Source: Primulina eburnea
Taxonomy: Eukaryota > Streptophyta > Magnoliopsida > Lamiales > Gesneriaceae
Assembly (NCBI RefSeq): GCF_022965805.1
Contig: NW_027331236.1
Span: 501,321-565,320, forward strand
DNA: 64,000 bases
Direction of reading: 5' to 3'
Shown here piece by piece: positions 9,935 through 21,318 of this stretch; positions within the stretch are counted from its first letter, which is position 1; each line of letters starts with the position of its first letter. The translations under genes were made by a program, and so were the position numbers. The notes under the pieces were generated by a model. The model was not told the DNA's origin. It made no database searches and was given only the letters and a program-made list of their open reading frames with translations.

Positions 9935-11506
9935 ATTAAGAATCTTGTTTGTTCTCTATGTCAGTTAAGTAAACAAGTAAGAACAAACTTCAAGAACAAA
10001 TGAAGTAAATCAACATCAAGATGCTTAAAGCTGCTACATATGGATCTCTTTGGACTTATCTCTGTAATGAGTTTAGAGGGAACGAAGTACACTTTAGTTA
10101 TTATTGATGATTTTTCTAGATTTACTTGGATTATATTTCTCAGTGGTAAATATCATACCAATATTAATCTAATTAATCTTATGAAATGAGTTCAAAATGA
10201 AAAATCTGTTTCAGTCAATAGAATCAGAAGCGATCAGGGCAATGAGTTAACTAACAAATATCTTGAGATATATTTGAATGAACATGTCATACAACATGAA
10301 TATTCATAAACTATGACTTCTCGGGAAAATGAAGTAGTTGAGAGAAGAAACAAAACTCTCAAATAAACAGCAAGAACTATGCTTGTATATGCAGACATCT
10401 TTCAGTATTTCTGGGCATAAGCAGTTAATACTGCATGTTATACACAAACAGAATTATGGGCAAAATCAATGACTTTTGGGCAGATGCAGATGCTATGAGC
10501 ATAATAATGGCAACAATTATTTATCTACTTTCAATTCAAAATCTGATGCTGTATTTTTTCTTGGATATGCCTCAGTTAGTAAAGCTTTTAGAATATTTAA
10601 TAATAGAACTCTTAATGTTGAAGAATCAATAGTGTTGTTTTTGATGAAATTGTTGTTGCTCCTGAAAGTTCCGATATTTCTCTTTGAGTAATATATTGGA
10701 CATGATTCATTTGTATATGGACATTGAGGATGAAACATCATCAAGAAGAAATGATTCTTAAAATACAAAACCAGAAATTCTCGAGAAAGAACCAGTAACT
10801 GGAACTCAAGAGATTCCAAAAAAATGTCTTAGAAGATCAAAAAACTGGTCATGAAGCTCCAAAACAGCCTGTTGTCCAATCATATCAAGAAGCAATAACT
10901 TCATAACCTAGTTATAAATGGAGCAATACTCATCCTCCCTCACTGCTTATTGGTAATCCATCAGCACAACTCAGAACCAGAAGAAAAATGATAAATGCTT
11001 ATTGCCTTAATCTCTCAGATAGAACCAAAGAAGATTGATGAAGATCTAAGTGATTCATACTGGATTGAAGCAATTCAATAAGTGCTCAATCAATTTTTAA
11101 AAAAAGAAGTATGGATTCTGATACCTAGAAAATGTCATATCGTCTGTTATGGAAACCCGATGAACAGAAACAAGTTAAATGCGGAAGGAATACAAGTTAA
11201 AAAAAAGGTAAGCCAAGTGGCTCAAGGATTCAGATAAGAAGAATTAATAAACTATAATGAAACTTTTGCTCCAGTAGCTAAACTTGAAGCCATCAGAATA
11301 TTTCTTGCATTTGCAGCATTTAAGAACTTAAAATATTTAAAATGGATGTGAAGAGTGTCTTTCTAAATAGTCTACTGCAAGAAGAAGTTTATGTGGAACA
11401 AACCCAAGTTTTGTAGAGCATTCACTTCCAAATCATATTTTTAAATTACATAAAGCTTTGTATGGTCTAAAAAAAAAAAAACCAAAGGCATGATATAAGG
11501 CTCTCT
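9935..11506 (+). pseudogene. SIRE-type copia pol remnant, 5' part (integrase and start of RT)
   Basis: Mixed-frame translation shows the end of the GAG-pre-integrase zinc region, then integrase (HMDLFGLISVMSLEGTKYT, IIDDFSRFTW, an Asp-Gln-Gly-Asn-Glu region and ERRNKT), then a linker, then the start of reverse transcriptase (NETFAPVAKLEAIRIFLAFAA, a VFLNSLLQEEVYVEQ-like stretch, and HKALYGLK). Stops and frameshifts are frequent. The reading stops abruptly at about 11506 and resumes at 23706, so a 12.2 kb insertion splits the RT domain. The integrase resembles that of the SIRE element at 59800 more than that of the element at 29700. Confidence 0.8.
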
Positions 11507-11636
11507 AAACCCTAACTCAGATTTATACTAACTCCTTGTACCTAAAAACCGTTGCCTAAACTACCTAAAAAGTTAAAAATGACAAAAATACCCCCTATAA
11601 GCGTAATTTATAATGATTGATTTTACGGGACCGAAA

Positions 11637-11648
11637 TGGTATCAGATC
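11637..11648 (+). promoter_or_regulatory. Pararetrovirus minus-strand primer site (tRNA-Met complement)
   Basis: TGGTATCAGATC matches the consensus TGGTATCAGAGC at 11 of 12 positions. It lies just upstream of the first viral ORFs, where position 1 of caulimovirid genomes is placed by convention. Confidence 0.75.
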
Positions 11649-11729
11649 CTAGGTAAAATTATTTCAAACATACAAATTTATTTTTATGAAGTAATTAAAT
11701 GTTTGAGGAGGAGAATTTTCTCAAATAAC

Positions 11730-11864
11730 ATGAATCCAAACCCAGGTTCGAGATTAATTATTTACAAGATTTATTATAGAACTCTGGAATATTTGAAACA
11801 AGAAGATCTAACCAATGTTAGATATCAAGAAGGAACTTATCAGAGTCCTAAGGTAAACTTATGA
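11730..11864 (+). CDS. Pararetrovirus short ORF 1
   Basis: A 44-residue ORF from the ATG at 11730, part of an 83-codon open frame that begins at 11613 before the primer site. I prefer the internal ATG because the primer site precedes it. Its stop overlaps the next start as ATGA (11861-11864), the coupling seen between the small ORFs of badnaviruses and tungroviruses. The equivalent stretch is recognisable in the second viral copy near 52560-52630 but is disrupted there. I do not recognise a domain. Confidence 0.5.
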   Translation: MNPNPGSRLIIYKIYYRTLEYLKQEDLTNVRYQEGTYQSPKVNL

Positions 11865-12067
11865 TTCAAAATAACAGGTTCTTAGAAATAGTACCGGATT
11901 CCTCTAAACTCTCAGGAGATCTTAGAGAAATTCAAAAGGCGGTACAAAATTATGGCAATATGTTGTATTATGTACCACAAAATATGGAGAAAATCCTTGA
12001 AAACCAGGAAGAAATTCTTGGAATATTAAAGGATATTCGAACAAGAATTCAAATCCTAGAACAATAA
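11861..12067 (+). CDS. Pararetrovirus short ORF 2, predicted coiled coil
   Basis: Sixty-eight residues, starting within the ATGA overlap. The C-terminal half (PQNMEKILENQEEILGILKD) has a heptad-like spacing of Ile and Leu, consistent with a coiled coil as in virion-associated proteins of caulimovirids. That role is an inference. The stop may be a mutation, since related sequence continues beyond it. The second viral copy at 52633-53520 has the same N-terminus (MIQSNRFLEIV) and is also broken. Confidence 0.5.
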   Translation: MIQNNRFLEIVPDSSKLSGDLREIQKAVQNYGNMLYYVPQNMEKILENQEEILGILKDIRTRIQILEQ

Positions 12068-12230
12068 CCAAGTTCTAGTAAGAGAACTTCAGAAAGAATG
12101 TTATCACCATCTTTTGGTACTGAACCCTTGTTACATCAACAAGAGAAAGCCAAAGTAGTGTTAAAACCTTTGATTGAAGAAGAAAAAATGATCAATCTAA
12201 TTAAATCTGTCTCAAAAAAGAAATTAATCT

Positions 12231-13620
12231 GATGACAACCTTAGAAAGGATTGGTCTCGAGGATCTACAAGACCTTGCAGAATCATTTGCAAATCTCAAG
12301 GTCGTAGATCTGAATATGAACACCACGGGAGGTAACAACCTTCTATAACCTGTTCATATTCTTAGGAACCACCAAGGAAAAGTGTGAGATCTCAGAATAT
12401 AAATATGAGAGAATCTCAACCCGATTTACATACTGGTGAAGAATCACACCCAACAGGAACAAGGACAAGCAGAAATCAAATTCCCTTGCACCGAACACCC
12501 TATTGGAAAACTGTTTTAGAAACTATACATCCTTATGGGGTTATGCTTAAAATTTGATGTACTAGATTTCAAAAACAGAGAAGATCTCATAGACGACTGG
12601 ACATCTGCTATGAGAATCGCTGCGAGAACATTAGATCTCAACATAGAAGGATTCATTAAAATTTTAGAATTAAGTCTTATGGGATCAATTAAAATTGCTT
12701 GGGACATGACTTCATTGGAAACCAATGAGTCGGACCTATCTGGAGAATCTCTTAGTGAGATAGCTGGAAAAATGGCTACCCTATTTAAAGCACAATTTAT
12801 AGGGGTAGACTATTTTAACAGTCAAGATACAGAGAAGAGGAAGAAATATGCTCAAGTTTTGTATAGCCTTGAATTACATGATATATGTTTAGTGGATGAA
12901 TATATTATGTCATTCACTAAATATAGATGGAATTCAGGGGTCGAAGAAAATACAGCTATGCAGCTTTTCTTCGCTAAAATGCCGAGTCCCTGGAGAGAAT
13001 TCCTTATAAGGGAATATGTTCCTAGCAATCCAGATACGTTGGCACGAAGAGCCTCTTTTCTCAAAGAAAAATTGGTATAATGGTGTTATATGACAGCATT
13101 GTAAAAGAATTACAAACGCTTAAGGGGTATCAGCAAAAGAAGAAGTAAGCCACAAAGGCAAAAAAAGAAGAATTTTAGATCTCATCCTCATGCCAGAAGT
13201 GGAAAAATTTCTTGGAAACCAAGAACAGTATGGTCTAGAAAAAATGTCAGATCTTATAAATCTGGACATAGAAGTGGAACCATCAAGAAGTAGGATATCA
13301 TCCCAAGCATCGAGTACATCTCGAAGCACAGGAAGAACACCTACGAAGTAAAATTTCAGAAGAGCTCATACTCGAGCCAATGAAAGTTTCAAGGATTGTA
13401 ATTGCTGGACATGAGTCATATCTCAACCAACTGTCCAGAAAATGAAAAAAGAGGTATTGAACGCTTCAATCCCACCCCGGATATTGAAGAAACAGTTTAT
13501 TACCAAGATCTTATTCAGGTATATCGATTTGAGGATATCGCCTCAGAGGAAAGTATATATGAAGAAGAAGTCTGGAGTCAGGAAGAATCTGATGGAACTG
13601 AATCGGAATCTGACTGAAGA
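12231..13620 (+). pseudogene. Pararetrovirus coat protein region (decayed)
   Basis: An N-terminal part (TTLERIGLEDLQDLAESFAN) from 12231 leads, after frameshifts near 12340, to a long capsid-like segment at 12535-13080 (DVLDFKNREDLIDDWTSA through MPSPWREFLI). A basic Lys/Arg-rich tract follows at about 13130-13290. Next comes a CCHC zinc knuckle near 13396-13440 (CNCW...GHISTNCP; one frameshift inside) and an acidic tail ending near 13615 (EESDGTESESD). Capsid, basic region, zinc knuckle and acidic tail in that order are the hallmark of caulimovirid coat proteins. Several stops and frameshifts mean no intact product. Confidence 0.8.
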
Positions 13621-14007
13621 CGAGGTGTTTCGACAAGAAACACATGAAGATTTGTCTGGTTTCTTTAGTCAGACAACAATATCTCATAACATGGTCCAAA
13701 GGATCATGAGAAAAAAACCTAGTCTTCAGAGATATCAAGGATCCTCTGCAGAACAGATAGAAAAATTCTTTGGAAGTCTTGGCCTAAGAAACAGAAAACA
13801 TCATCTAATCTATAAAGTTTCTAGAAGGGAAATGACAATCCTAATAGAAATTACATGAAATAGAATGGAGATGCAATTAATTTGTTCTGGAGAAATTAAA
13901 GAGGAGTTACAAAAACTCAATATAGAAGTAGGAAGGACCATGTCCTGGATTCATATCGGAGCAATCCAGATTATAATAAAAGCTAATTTCAAAAAAGGAA
14001 TAGATTC
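13621..14007 (+). pseudogene. Pararetrovirus linker and movement protein, N-terminal part
   Basis: The linker (ETHEDLSGFFSQTTISHNM onward, 13640-13858) has no domain that I recognise. From 13865 the frame gives the start of a 30K-superfamily movement protein, ending in IKANFKKGIDS where a solo LTR interrupts it at 14008. The rest resumes at 18312. In the viral polyprotein this region lies after the coat protein. Confidence 0.75.
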
Positions 14008-16429
14008 TGTAATGTCTACTCATTTTAAAAAATGCGGAAATATTTTTTTTAAAGCTCCCATTTTCGAAATAGCATTCAAACGTTTCGCATTCATGTGTTG
14101 TACAGAAAAATATAACATTTAAAATGATCTTAAATATTTGACAGTAAAAATAGCGCATTCTAAAATAACCAAACATCCAAAATCATACGTGAACATAAAC
14201 GTATAAAAATCTTAAAATCATCGACATATGAAAATGTTTATCTCCTTTCAATCTCATAAATCATAATGCGGAAAATATGCGGTCCTCGGTTCATGTCATT
14301 GCACCAGGTCTGCCTACTCAGAGTTCGGCACCTCCAGTCTCCTCATCATTAAGCTCACCTGCATCACACACGCCTAGTGAGTCTAAAGACTCAACACACC
14401 TGCACCGTTAATAGCAAATACATATACATAGCACAGAGCAGTGAAAAATACCATACTCAACATACCTTTCATGAACTTTAAAAACATAATGTAAACATGT
14501 CGTATAAAATCATGACGTGTCAAAACAACTCATCGTTTATCATTTATCGTTCATCGTTCATCATTCATCATTCATCATTTATCATTTCCTTAGGTGAATT
14601 CCGTTCATTAGAGGTGAATATCGTACATCATTTACGATGGATCCATCATACATAGAACCGCGGTACCCTGCGACTGTCAGACATCAGTGACAATATTACC
14701 CATCCACTGTGCCTAGGCCTCATCATCATCATCAGCATTTACATATACGTCTTAAACATTTACATATACTTCCATAGCCACAACTAATTCCCATCATTCA
14801 AAACATTACCATTTTCATCACTTATAAAAATCATGAATAAATGCAATTTTTCTTAAATCCAAGCATGCGACGTATATCTTCATAAAATCTTAAAATCGTG
14901 ATCATGATGCATAAACATTTAAAAATATCATAAATTTGTGCTCAGAGCGCTGCCAGAACCAAAATCTCACATCGGGTGCAAAATAACTATTTTGCCCCTG
15001 CAAACCCAAAAATTATCGTTTCACCCATAGACATAAAATTTCACGTTTTTGACATTTTCTTAATTCTATTGACTCTAACATGTCCCAAATAATTATTTAA
15101 GTCTACATGAATTTTTCCATTTTTTTATTTGGCATAAATCGATAACTTTTAAATTAATCTTTAACTATAACATATTAATGCGTTTTAAACCCGAATTAAA
15201 CCAAACATTTACATAAAATTCCCAAATTAAAAACTTAGACTTCTAGTAATTATTTGAGCTTAAATATAATTTTCCATAATTTATTAAGCTTAATCTAGGC
15301 GTTTCAATTAATTCTTTAATTAATGTTTCGTGCGGCGACTAAATCCCGGATAAATTCAAAACTCATTATTTTGATTTGAAGCTTACCAAACTCCTTAAAA
15401 TGTCCCAAAACATATTTAAAATCATTCTTAGACATAAACTCGAGCCAAATTCACAACTTAACCGAATTGTTTTAAAACTTGGACCGAGGTCCCGGTTTTA
15501 AGCCGAATCGACTCGAAACTCAACCAAATTATTCCCAACTTTTTCCTACAACTAATAAACATCAAAAAGGCTCTGAAAACATCCAAACCAGACCCCTAAA
15601 CCCCTCGGCCAAAAACAGAAAACGGCTGTACCATTCCTTAAACCCACTCGAACCTCAAGCTCAACACCTCCCCCAAATTTCGCTGCTAGTCCACAACCAA
15701 GCAAACCAGCCCTTAACCCGCCTCTCCTAGATCACCCTAGGACACTACTGGACTGAACCAACCCAAGGATTCAGTACCATGCAACCTACACACTAAGCCT
15801 CCACGCTAGGAGCCGAAGCACCCCCACCGCGAGTTCCTTTGCTCTAGACTCGTTCGTGCTGCTCAAGGGTCAGGCCAGCAGCTTTAGAGCTCTCCCAGAT
15901 CATGGTTCGAACCCATCAGAGGCAGGTCCCAAGCCTGGAATCACCCCGACGCCGGCGGCTTCCCTCCCCAACTCTCGATCTACTCGACATCCTTCAAAGA
16001 ACCACCGATCTCACCTATAACTCTCACTCCCTCGGCCATCAGTGACTCCAGCAGCTGTACCACCTGATACCTTGACATAAAATATCCTAAACGACGACAC
16101 CAGCAGCCTCTTTACACCACAGTAACAAAAAAGTGAGATGTACACAACAACATACGGTTTTCATGCCAAACCAAGAGCATAAAAGCTTTGCTATACCAAT
16201 ACTGAAAAATGCATAAACATAACACACATGACAGCACATATATGACGTGAATGATGCGTAAAAGAAGAAACATGGCGTGCCTTAGATGAAATGGCGCTAG
16301 AAGATCGAAGACAAGTGCCGGAATGATTTATTTTTCAAGAACAAGGAATAACCGAGGAAACCTTCAGCTTTATGAGGTGGGAAATGGATGGATCCGGGAG
16401 AATAATGAGGAATGAAGATTCAAAATTAC

Positions 16430-17695
16430 CTGGGGCTGGCTCCGTCTTATATTGTATTTAGTAAAATAAATAATAAAATAAAAAGTTTAAAATAAAAAAA
16501 CATGTAAACATTGACTTAATGAAAACATAGAACAAGAGTATTTAATATTTAATACCTTCAAAAACATGGAGCTAAAATACTACTGAAGTTGTGCTCTTCG
16601 ATTTTTCTTAGAATAAAACTCATTAATTATTAAATCGTTATCAATTTTTTCAACCAAATTTAGTTCGATGTAGATTATCATAGAATCTCCGAAAAACTCT
16701 GCTTCCATTTTGTTACGAAGAGCTGTTTTAACAAGTTTCATTGCCGAAAATGCTCGTTTCGTTGTTGATGTAGAAACATGGAGAGTTAAAACAAGACGAA
16801 TCAACCTTTCAATTAAATAAATATATTAGATTCGATAACTAAGTAAAAGGCTTAGATAAAAATATATAAATCACATGTCAATCAAATCGCAGGTTCCTGA
16901 CTTATTTGTCTCAAATAATCTTCGACATAATTCAGAAATAGTTGATAAATTCTGAAATCTTTCATGGGCAACAACGTCAAGTTTATAGTGATCCTACAAA
17001 ATTCTGAATTTTTCAAAAATTCGTACAAAATTCCATAAATTCGCATTTATATTTTCTATAGCATCTTAACATCCAAATAATAAATAATCAACATTAAAAA
17101 TCGACAATCCCAATATAAAATCTGAAGATTCGAAATAATGCTCAAATAAATTCCAAAAACTTTTCAATACCATCAATCGGCTCAAATATAGTACATACAA
17201 TCAACAATTTAATATATATCAATTATCGGAATTCAAAAAAATCAAAATACCCAAATTTCGAAACACTAAAATCTGAAATTACGTTTAAAATTCGAAATCT
17301 AACTAAGAACAACAAGAACAAACTGTAGAAAGTCTAACACTAAGATTTCCTCATGATTTTCAGTGAAAACGGCGACCGATGGACGACGGCTGATCTCAAG
17401 ACGACATAGAAACTTCGAAATTTTGGTATTAAAAGAAAGCTTATACCGTGGGCTTTCCGAATTTACAATCGATTGTGAAAAATGACGATCGGTGATGAAG
17501 TTACAACCATTTGAAATAATGAAAATTGTGATAGTTTGAGGGAAAATAATAGAGATAACGTATCAGACAAGTAAAAAAGAGAGATTGGATTTTGGGGCTA
17601 ATCAACAATTTTTTTTAAAATAAAACATATTTAAATTTTTTTTAAAATTAGGTGGGGCTGGTGCCCAACCCAGCCCCGCATATACCTCCGTCCCT
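16430..17695 (-). mobile_element. hAT transposon remnant nested in the solo LTR
   Basis: The right edge reads GCATATACCTCCGTCCCTG, the reverse of a typical hAT terminus CAGGGACGGAGG. The left edge contains GGGGCTGGCTCCGTC, a degraded terminus. The interior carries the C-terminal part of a transposase on the minus strand (16580-16990). Most of the transposase gene is missing, so this is a deletion derivative. Exact boundaries and an 8-bp duplication could not be fixed. Confidence 0.65.
16580..16990 (-). pseudogene. hAT transposase C-terminal dimerisation domain remnant
   Basis: The minus-strand ORF at 16804-16580 contains the hATC signature (LTLHVSTSTTKRAFSAMKLV, ALRNKMEAEFFGDSMIIYI, INEFYSKKNRRAQLQ). 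A further upstream segment near 16990-16900 (HYKLDVVAHERFQNLSTISE) is separated by what looks like an intron. This matches the zinc-finger MYM-type/TTF-type hAT transposases of plants. Only the C-terminal end is left. Confidence 0.85.
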
Positions 17696-18311
17696 GGTGT
17701 CGGTTGTTGGGGAAGAGTGATAATTGGTGTAGGGTCAAATAGGAATGATTTAAAATAGTTAACAATTAGTTTAATGGGTCTTTATTTTAAATTAACAGTA
17801 ATTAAAAGAGTTTAAGCCTAATAAACTTAAAAATAGGCCCATTAAATCCAAACACCCTCCTGAAAAATATTTCGTTCTGAAATTTTTTTTGAAAATATTA
17901 GCCGAACCTTTAAAAAGTCCCCCAATTTGATAAAATTTGCGCACCGATAAAAATAAAACTCTTGCGGGTAAAATACCCAATAAATCCAAATTCTTGAAAA
18001 ATACCTTTAAAACATCTTAAATTAATATTTAAAAACAAATCATGTAATTAAAATAATTTTACTGAAAAATCTCCGGTCTCCGTTCCTCGTTCGAGCGCGA
18101 AATGAAATTTAAAAATCTTTAATGAATGAATCTTTAAACTTCATGAATTAAATTCTACCATGCATGAACTATGCATAAAATGCATAAAAATATTTAAACA
18201 CAAATTAGTGAAATAAAAATGCATTTAAAACAATTTAACAAAATACCAAAGAAATTTAATAACTTGCATGCATGTGGTTTACGTGAACCTTCAAATTTTT
18301 GGGACGTTACA

Positions 18312-18800
18312 GATTCACCCATTGATATTACTATATGCGATAAAAGAATGGGGAACCTTCAAGATTCAGCACTGGGAAATATCTCAGGAAATCTATGCGC
18401 ATGAAAGATTGTAGGAGTAATCTATCCAAGAATAGCCTACAATCTGGAAGATCGAGATTTCAGTCGAGTTTTGACATTACATCAGAACTTCAAAGAAGAA
18501 AGGCTGATACAAGAAGGTAATAGACCATATTCTATTGCCTATCAGATTTCATATGCTCTATCTAATATACATAATTCAGAGTTGTTTATTAGAAATGAGT
18601 TCATTGAAATACATGAGATATATGGAAAAGTCGCCCATGCAATTTATCTAGAAAGAGTTGAGTTTCCTTTAATACATGAAACATATATCCAAATACAAGA
18701 CAAACCGATTCTACAAATAAATCAAAGTCTTAGATTAGAATCAAGAAGACTATCTTTTCAAGTATATAGGATTAAGTTACAAGTGGGGAAAAACACATGT
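18312..18800 (+). pseudogene. Pararetrovirus movement protein, C-terminal part
   Basis: Continues the movement-protein frame directly after the GATTC duplication with PIDITICDKRMGNLQDSA, followed by VGVIYPRIAYNLEDRDFS and a long segment rich in Ile and Glu ending near 18800. The Gly-Ile-Asp...Asp-x-Arg arrangement across the LTR insertion is the 30K-superfamily core. One stop interrupts at about 18403. The function in living relatives is cell-to-cell movement through plasmodesmata. Confidence 0.75.
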
Positions 18801-19560
18801 TCAAAAAACCCAACATGAGCTAAAAAGCTTTTCCACAATAGGAAAGCTCAGATGCCCAGAAGGATGGAAAAAAGTAAAAATAGTATTTGATATTACAAAA
18901 CAAAAGAATCAATTCTCTTGTAATACCATATGCTATTTAGAATAACCTATGATAGGAACTTACCAAGGTATGATCAATATCGGAGAATTGGAAGTTCTAT
19001 CAAAGGAATTCCAGGAAAAGAACGAGATCGATTGGTTCTTGGACTAGAGTTTCTCGAGAAACATAAACCTTGGAAACATCTAGAATATGGAATGGAGTTT
19101 ATGGCTGAAGATAGGATATGAAAAATCCAATGACCACAAATCATTTCTCGATATACATTCCAATAAGAATGTTATACAAACAATATAAGACATAATATTT
19201 TGCTGCTTATATTGATTCAGGCGCTGGAATCTGTACCGCAAAAAGATGAGTTTTTCCAAATAATTTGGAAGAAGAACTACCAAAGATTGCTAGAAGAGAT
19301 TTGTCTAGAAAAATCTTAATCTTATGCAAAGGGATTAATATGATTGAAATCGTAATTGGAGGTGCTGGACAAACACCTTGGTACAAGGTGAAAACACCAC
19401 CAATTTATTTTCATGATACATGAGCTGACATTTTGCTAGGAAATAATTTCCTACAGATGTTCAAGTCCTATACTGAAGAAAATGAAATTAGACGATTGGT
19501 GTTCACAACAACCTGTGATCATAAAATCATAGTCCAGCGATTAAGAGAGGCATTTTACAG
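18800..19560 (+). pseudogene. Pararetrovirus aspartic protease region (decayed)
   Basis: The catalytic motif YIDSGAGICTAKR lies near 19208 and the second conserved motif ADILLGNNFLQ near 19430. That is the spacing of retroviral-type aspartic proteases (Asp-Ser/Thr-Gly-Ala and Ile-Leu-Leu-Gly). The upstream part (TYQGMINIGELEVL near 18957) is the usual conserved lead-in. At least three stops or frameshifts are visible. Confidence 0.75.
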
Positions 19561-21306
19561 AAAAAATGCCCATTCAATTTCGCAGCAAGCGTGGCGATGA
19601 AGGAAAACTTCTGAACCCAAAAATGAAGGATTCTAGACGGTTTGGAGAAATAATTCTCCAATTAAGAGCAGATAAAGAGCTCCAACCTGAAGAAATAGAA
19701 TGTCTTAAGATATCTCTACATTAGAATGAGGTAGAGTTTGAATCTAAGATATCATTGGAAGATATCAAGAAAAGGAAAAAAAAAATTACAATGAAGATCC
19801 TTTGGCATGGTAGGACAAAAATCAACTCAAACTTGCCTTAAAATTAAGGAAGACAAATAGTATAGATTTTTCTATTGCAAGCCTATCCCAATGAATATAA
19901 TTGATCAAAGAGATATGCATACTATAATCAATGAACATTTCGACCTTGGTTTGATCAAAGTAGGAATCATACAGCATCCCAGGATTCCTGGTAAGAAAAT
20001 CATGGTGAAATAAAAAGGAACAAACTCAGATTAATTATTAAGAAATTAATAAAATTCTGGAGTTTGATGTGTATCTTATACCTAGCAGAGAACATCTAAT
20101 CAGTTGCATATCTAACGCCAATATATTCTCTAAATTTGATTGTAAGTCTGGATTTTATCAGATTTGGATGCAGGAAGAAAGCAAGAAATTCACAACTTTC
20201 TCTACACCACAAGGACATTATATTTGAGAAGTATTACCAATGAGATTGGCTAATTCACCCAAAATATTTTAATGGAAAATGGATAATCTATTTAAAGATT
20301 ATTTTTAGTTTATATTTGTCTATATTGACAATGTATTAATATCATCTAAAAATATGGAGGAACATATTAAACATTTAGATATTTTCTCTGATGTTTGCAA
20401 AAAAGAAGGACTTGTTCTATCAGAAAATAAAGTAGTCATTGCCACAAGAAAGATTGAATTCCTCGGAACAAAAATCTATGAGTCAGGAATAATTTTGCAG
20501 GATCATATAGTAGAAAATGTGCAAAATTTTCTAAATGACCTAAAAGAAAATGAACAAATTCAAAGTTTTCTAGAAGTTGTTAATTTTGCTGGGATGTTTA
20601 TTAAAAACCTAGCAAAATACAGAAAAGTGTTTAGTCCATTCATGAAAAAAGATGCAAAATTTATATGGACGGAAGAACACACACATGGACTTAGCCAATT
20701 AAAGGAGATTTGTAAAAATATTCCAAAAATGGCTATTCTTCAGAATGAAGATGATCTGGTATTGTATACATATGCCAATGATCATTGGTGGGCGGCAGTT
20801 TTAACCAAGATTACACCAGAAGAAGAACAACAATGTCGATAGCAGTGGACTATTCTCAGATGCAGAAGCCATAAGATGGCATATCAACGAAAAAGAATTC
20901 GATGTAGTAAAAAGGGCTTTTGAAAAATTGTCATTATTTTTACACGCAAAGAAATTTACTTTAAAAGTTGATAATACACAGGTGAAAGATTTCTTAAGGA
21001 ATAAAATTGAGTCTATACCTGAGAATACCAGATTATTAAGATGGCAAGCACTTTGTCAGAATTATATTTTGATACTGTGATAATTAAATCTCTAAAAATA
21101 TTCTTGCAGATTTTTTAACAAGAGATGGACAGCGGGATATCGATGTCATCATCAAGATGCAGAGGCATTTGAGGGAACACCTTGAAATGCTTCAAAACGA
21201 GTTTAACAAGCTGGTCTTAAACACAGAAGTTGGGGGAAGACTACAACAAGTCAATAAAAGAATTGTCTCTGATCGAATCACAGGATGTTTACATGCTTAT
21301 ACTTAG
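19561..21306 (+). pseudogene. Pararetrovirus reverse transcriptase and RNase H (decayed)
   Basis: Reverse transcriptase motifs in order are IFSKFDCKSGFYQI (near 20133), TTFSTPQGHYI (near 20201), and FVYIDNVLISSK near 20313, which carries Tyr-Ile-Asp-Asn in place of the catalytic Tyr-x-Asp-Asp. An open segment at 20354-20842 covers the thumb (IKHLDIFSDVCKKEGLVLS, KIEFLGTKI, FAGMFIKNLAKYRKVF). RNase H follows (LYTYANDHWWAAVL, then DAEAIRWHINEKEF and FTLKVDNTQVKDFL). The frame ends at a TAG near 21306. Stops near 19680-20040 and a frameshift near 20842 inactivate it. Confidence 0.85.
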
Positions 21307-21318
21307 TTATGGTCTGTA

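Larger units (their letters stand above)
14008..18311 (-). mobile_element. Solo LTR, family 2, inserted in the viral movement protein
   Basis: On the minus strand it begins TGTAACGTCCCAAAAATTTG and ends AGTAGACATTACA. It is flanked by a perfect 5-bp duplication GATTC (14003-14007 and 18312-18316). Length is 4,304 bp, including a hAT remnant of about 1.27 kb at 16430-17695, so the LTR proper is about 3 kb. It has no gag-pol. Internal sequence includes a CATCATTTATC-rich tract near 14530-14590 and a C-rich region at 15480-16080 whose open frame I do not consider coding. The TGTAACGTCCC start is typical of plant Gypsy (Tekay-like) LTRs; the lineage is an inference. Confidence 0.85.

Noticed and set aside
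10435..10819. Overlapping small frames in both directions
   Set aside because: They are shadows in the decayed SIRE pol; the sense reading in mixed frames matches integrase and linker.
15479..15730. 83-codon plus-strand frame, Pro/Asn-rich
   Set aside because: It lies within the minus-oriented solo LTR at 14008-18311, and no similar protein is recognised.
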